DNA of 8,155 bases from Christiangramia sp. (GTDB lineage Bacteria > Bacteroidota > Bacteroidia > Flavobacteriales > Flavobacteriaceae). The translations under genes were made by a program, and so were the position numbers. Shown in pieces: positions 5,746-8,155 of this stretch (the first letter of the stretch is position 1; every line of letters starts with the position of its first letter). Location of the stretch: NCBI GenBank assembly GCA_024644145.1, contig JAHELO010000057.1:1-8155 (forward strand), given 5' to 3'. The notes beneath the pieces are model-generated. The model was not told the origin of the DNA, did not search any database, and was given only the letters and a program-made list of their open reading frames with translations.

Positions 5746-7208
5746 TAGATTTAGCGGTAATCATAATTTATACCCTTGCCTTATTCATAATTTTCGTCTA
5801 CAGCCTTTCCCAGCTACATTTACTTATTAATTATTTGAGAGCGTCCAAGGTTCCAGATAAAGCTGAAAAATATGATTTTACAGTAGACAAATTGCCATCT
5901 GTTACCATTCAATTACCCCTTTATAACGAATATTATGTAGTTGAAAGACTGTTGAAAAACATTGGTAAACTCAAATATCCAAAAGGTCTTTTGGAGATCC
6001 AGGTGCTGGATGATTCTACAGATCATTCCATCGAAAAAACCTCAGAGCTGATTCAGGAACTTCAGAAACAGAATTTGGATATTCAGCATATCAGAAGGAA
6101 GAACAGGGTTGGTTTTAAGGCCGGAGCGCTTAAAGAGGGGCTTAATATTGCTAAAGGCGAGTTTATTGCGATATTCGATTCAGATTTTGTGCCTGGAGAG
6201 AACTGGTTGATGGATACGCTTCCTTATTTTAAAAATCCCAATATAGGTGTGGTTCAAACCCGATGGGGACATTTGAACAGGGATTATTCCCTGCTCACAA
6301 GGATACAGGCCTTTGCACTCGATTTTCATTTTATTCTGGAACAAACTGGAAGAAACTTTGGTCGGAATTTTATCAATTTTAACGGTACAGCCGGTATATG
6401 GCGCAGGGAATGTATCCTGGATGCTGGAAACTGGAGTGGTGATACTTTAACCGAAGATCTTGATCTAAGTTACCGGGCACAGATGAAGGCCTGGAAATTC
6501 AAGTATCTTGAAAATGTGGAAACTCCTGCTGAACTTCCAGTTGTGATAAGTGCTGCCCGTAGTCAGCAATTCAGGTGGAACAAAGGTGCAGCAGAAAATT
6601 TTAGAAAGAACTACGGGAAATTATTAAAAGATAGATCAGTTTCATTTAGTACTAAATTTCACGGATTCTTCCATTTGTTAAATTCCAGCATGTTCCTTAT
6701 AGTGCTGTTGCTTGCGGTATTAAGTGTTCCTGTATTATATATAAAAAATCATAATCCAGACTTTTACTGGTATTTTAATGTTCTGGCTGCTTTTGCAGTT
6801 AGTACCCTGATATTTTTCGTCTGTTATTATGTGGCTTATTCCAGGATACATGGTAAAGGGCTCAAAAGTTTTTTTAAATTCATTGGAATGTTTCTCACCT
6901 TCTTTTCCATAGCCATGGGATTCTCGGTTCATAATACCCTGGCGGTGCTGGAAGGGCATTTCGGCAAAAGGTCTGAGTTCATCAGAACTCCTAAGTTCAA
7001 TATCAGCTCATTAAAAGATACCTGGAAAGGTAATTTGTATCTGAACAATCGTTTTTCCAAGAACATTATTATTGAAGGCCTGTTGTTTCTGTATTTCGGT
7101 TTTGGAATTTGGAGTGCTTTTAAACTGGATGATTATGGGCTGCTTATCTTTCATTTGATGTTGTTTACAGGTTTTGGTTTTGTTTTCTATAAAAGTATCA
7201 GAGCATAA
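5742..7208 (+). CDS. Membrane family 2 glycosyltransferase, CESA/CSLA-like
   Basis: A 488-residue processive-type glycosyltransferase. One N-terminal membrane segment (about 4-32) is followed by a cytoplasmic GT-A domain with the full D,D,D,QxxRW signature: IQLPLYNE (56-63), VLDDSTD (88-94, DD at 90-91), IFDSDFVPG (144-152, DSD at 146-148), TLTEDLDLSYRA (235-246, TED at 237-239) and QQFRW (275-279). Membrane segments then follow near 307-333, 344-366, 377-402, 443-461 and 465-484. This layout is shared by cellulose synthase, plant CSLA (gluco)mannan synthases, bacterial CESA-like enzymes and ceramide glucosyltransferase-like proteins. Such enzymes make beta-linked glycans while feeding the chain across the membrane, or transfer single hexoses to lipids. 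No PilZ domain or BcsB-like partner is present here, so cellulose synthesis in the Bcs sense is not supported. It starts inside the stop region of the previous gene (ATGA) and is followed after 37 bases by a GT-C gene, so it is the middle gene of a glycan operon. Acceptor and sugar are uncertain. Confidence 0.85.
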   Translation: MIDLAVIIIYTLALFIIFVYSLSQLHLLINYLRASKVPDKAEKYDFTVDKLPSVTIQLPLYNEYYVVERLLKNIGKLKYPKGLLEIQVLDDSTDHSIEKTSELIQELQKQNLDIQHIRRKNRVGFKAGALKEGLNIAKGEFIAIFDSDFVPGENWLMDTLPYFKNPNIGVVQTRWGHLNRDYSLLTRIQAFALDFHFILEQTGRNFGRNFINFNGTAGIWRRECILDAGNWSGDTLTEDLDLSYRAQMKAWKFKYLENVETPAELPVVISAARSQQFRWNKGAAENFRKNYGKLLKDRSVSFSTKFHGFFHLLNSSMFLIVLLLAVLSVPVLYIKNHNPDFYWYFNVLAAFAVSTLIFFVCYYVAYSRIHGKGLKSFFKFIGMFLTFFSIAMGFSVHNTLAVLEGHFGKRSEFIRTPKFNISSLKDTWKGNLYLNNRFSKNIIIEGLLFLYFGFGIWSAFKLDDYGLLIFHLMLFTGFGFVFYKSIRA

Positions 7209-7216
7209 ATTTTTTC

Positions 7217-7224
7217 TACTTTAG
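7217..7224 (+). promoter_or_regulatory. Candidate -7 box before the GT-C gene
   Basis: TACTTTAG matches TAnnTTTG with one mismatch and is followed by GCAC, placing a start about 15 bases before the ATG at 7246. No TTTG lies at the right distance upstream; the nearest, at 7179-7182, is 34 bases away, which is too far. It may be a weak internal promoter, or chance in a 37-base T-rich gap between cotranscribed genes. Confidence 0.25.
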
Positions 7225-7245
7225 CACAAAGCCCACTGCTCTTAA

Positions 7246-8155
7246 ATGGATTTCAGAATCTTTAAACTATACAGGTATCACATTTTAATGGTGATTTCCT
7301 GTATTGCCTTTTATTTCACCTTTGCATATGATCTTGATAGAGAAGATTTTTTAAAGCTTATAAGTCTTTACGGTGCTTTGTGTTTTTTGAGTTATAAATT
7401 CGTTAAGTCGCTGAGATCAAACCTGCAATTGCTTATTGGTCTGGCCATTCTTTTCCGGTTAATCTTCATGTTTGCTTTACCTAATCTTTCTCAGGATTAT
7501 TTCCGGTTTATCTGGGATGGAAGGCTTATAGCGGAAGGCTGGAACCCTTACCGTTATGTTCCAGCTGAACTAATTGATGTTGGAAGCTTCAATATTGCCC
7601 AGGCTAAAGAACTTATTGCCGGCATGGGCAGTTTAAGTGCAGGTCATTATTCCAATTATCCACCCTTAAATCAACTGATATTTGCCGCTGCTGGCTGGTT
7701 GTCTTCTGCTAACATTTTAGGCTCAGTAATAATTTTAAGGCTGGCCATTATTCTTGCAGATCTTGGTACCATGATCGTTGGAAGTAAATTATTAAAGCAG
7801 CTGGGAATGCCACAGGAACGTATTTTCTGGTATATACTCAATCCTTTTGTGATTATTGAAATGACCGGAAATCTTCATTTTGAAGCGGTCATGGTTTTCT
7901 TTCTAGTACTTTCCCTTTATCTCCTGAATAAAGAAAAATGGGTTTTAAGTGCAATCTTTTTAGGGTTTTCTATATCCGTAAAATTATTGCCGTTAATGTT
8001 CCTGCCTTTGCTGTTTAAGTATTTCAGATCTTCCAATAATCTTAATTTCAAAAAACTTATACTTTATTACCTGGTGTGTATTAGCACCCTCGTGGTTTCC
8101 TTTATCCCTTTTTATAGTTCTGTTATAATTGCAAATTATATGAGTAGTGTAGGGC
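7246..8155 (+). CDS. GT-C type polytopic glycosyltransferase (mannosyltransferase-like), partial at the right edge
   Basis: The reading frame is open from ATG 7246 to the window end, giving at least 303 residues with no stop, so the C-terminus lies outside. It is highly hydrophobic, with membrane segments near residues 12-28, 36-50, 60-79, 140-158, 160-180, 192-206, 211-227, 232-257 and 271-289. The loop SQDYFRFIWDGRL (82-94), followed by GWNPY (98-102), is the hallmark first periplasmic loop of GT-C enzymes related to PIG-M and bacterial mannosyltransferases, with Asp84 as the candidate catalytic acidic residue. NYPPLNQ (137-143), LNPFVIIEMTGNLHFEAV (198-215) and SVKLLPLMFLP (244-254) are further family-typical patches. 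GT-C enzymes use polyprenyl-phosphate sugars on the outer face of the cytoplasmic membrane, which fits the DPM1-like gene two places upstream. It starts 37 bases after the CESA-like GT2 on the same strand. Sugar and acceptor are unknown, and the name mannosyltransferase is by resemblance only. Confidence 0.8.
   Translation, partial: MDFRIFKLYRYHILMVISCIAFYFTFAYDLDREDFLKLISLYGALCFLSYKFVKSLRSNLQLLIGLAILFRLIFMFALPNLSQDYFRFIWDGRLIAEGWNPYRYVPAELIDVGSFNIAQAKELIAGMGSLSAGHYSNYPPLNQLIFAAAGWLSSANILGSVIILRLAIILADLGTMIVGSKLLKQLGMPQERIFWYILNPFVIIEMTGNLHFEAVMVFFLVLSLYLLNKEKWVLSAIFLGFSISVKLLPLMFLPLLFKYFRSSNNLNFKKLILYYLVCISTLVVSFIPFYSSVIIANYMSSVG

Noticed and set aside
5742..7208. Bacterial cellulose synthase BcsA
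   Set aside because: The D,D,D,QxxRW core is shared, but there is no PilZ domain, the length is far below BcsA, and no bcs partners are visible.

Overview
The window looks like a chromosomal segment from a marine-type member of the Bacteroidota, most likely class Flavobacteriia. The reasons are the AT-rich composition, A/T-rich leaders without clear Shine-Dalgarno sequences, a good match to the Bacteroidota -7 box (TAnnTTTG), short-signal lipoproteins, and protein families typical of that group (GH113 glycosidase, PD40 propeller lipoprotein, CESA/CSLA-like GT2). The taxonomic call is an inference from style, not from a marker gene. I see no RNA gene, insertion sequence, CRISPR array, phage gene or attachment site.

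Layout from left to right. (1) A minus-strand lipoprotein glycosidase of the GH113 beta-mannanase type (22-1050). (2) A 99-bp divergent control region (1051-1149) with a plausible promoter for the rightward genes and several small inverted repeats. (3) A tight two-gene redox operon: an FAD/NAD(P)-dependent oxidoreductase (1150-2439), then, 2 bases later, a polytopic membrane protein with a C-terminal double [4Fe-4S] ferredoxin domain (2442-4031). (4) A convergent minus-strand PD40/TolB-like beta-propeller lipoprotein (4028-4993) whose stop codon overlaps that of the Fe-S gene by 4 bases. (5) After only 41 bases, a rightward glycosyltransferase operon: a DPM1-like GT2 (5035-5745), a membrane CESA/CSLA-like GT2 (5742-7208, ATGA overlap), and a GT-C type polytopic glycosyltransferase that runs off the right edge (7246-8155).

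Two functional themes stand out. The redox pair looks like a membrane electron-transfer module: a pyridine-nucleotide flavoenzyme coupled to a NapH/NosR/CcoG-like Fe-S membrane protein. Its end acceptor or donor is not visible. The GT trio has the logic of a lipid-linked sugar pathway. The DPM1-like enzyme could charge polyprenyl phosphate with a hexose, the GT-C enzyme could use that donor on the periplasmic side, and the processive-type GT2 could build or extend a beta-linked chain. The GH113 lipoprotein at the other end would act on beta-mannan-type chains, so synthesis and cleavage of a mannose-containing glycan may be linked here, though the redox genes lie between them. No gene in the window is clearly of an unknown family. 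The novelty, if any, lies in the gene combination, in the atypical first cysteine motif of the Fe-S protein, and in the compact control region at 1051-1149.
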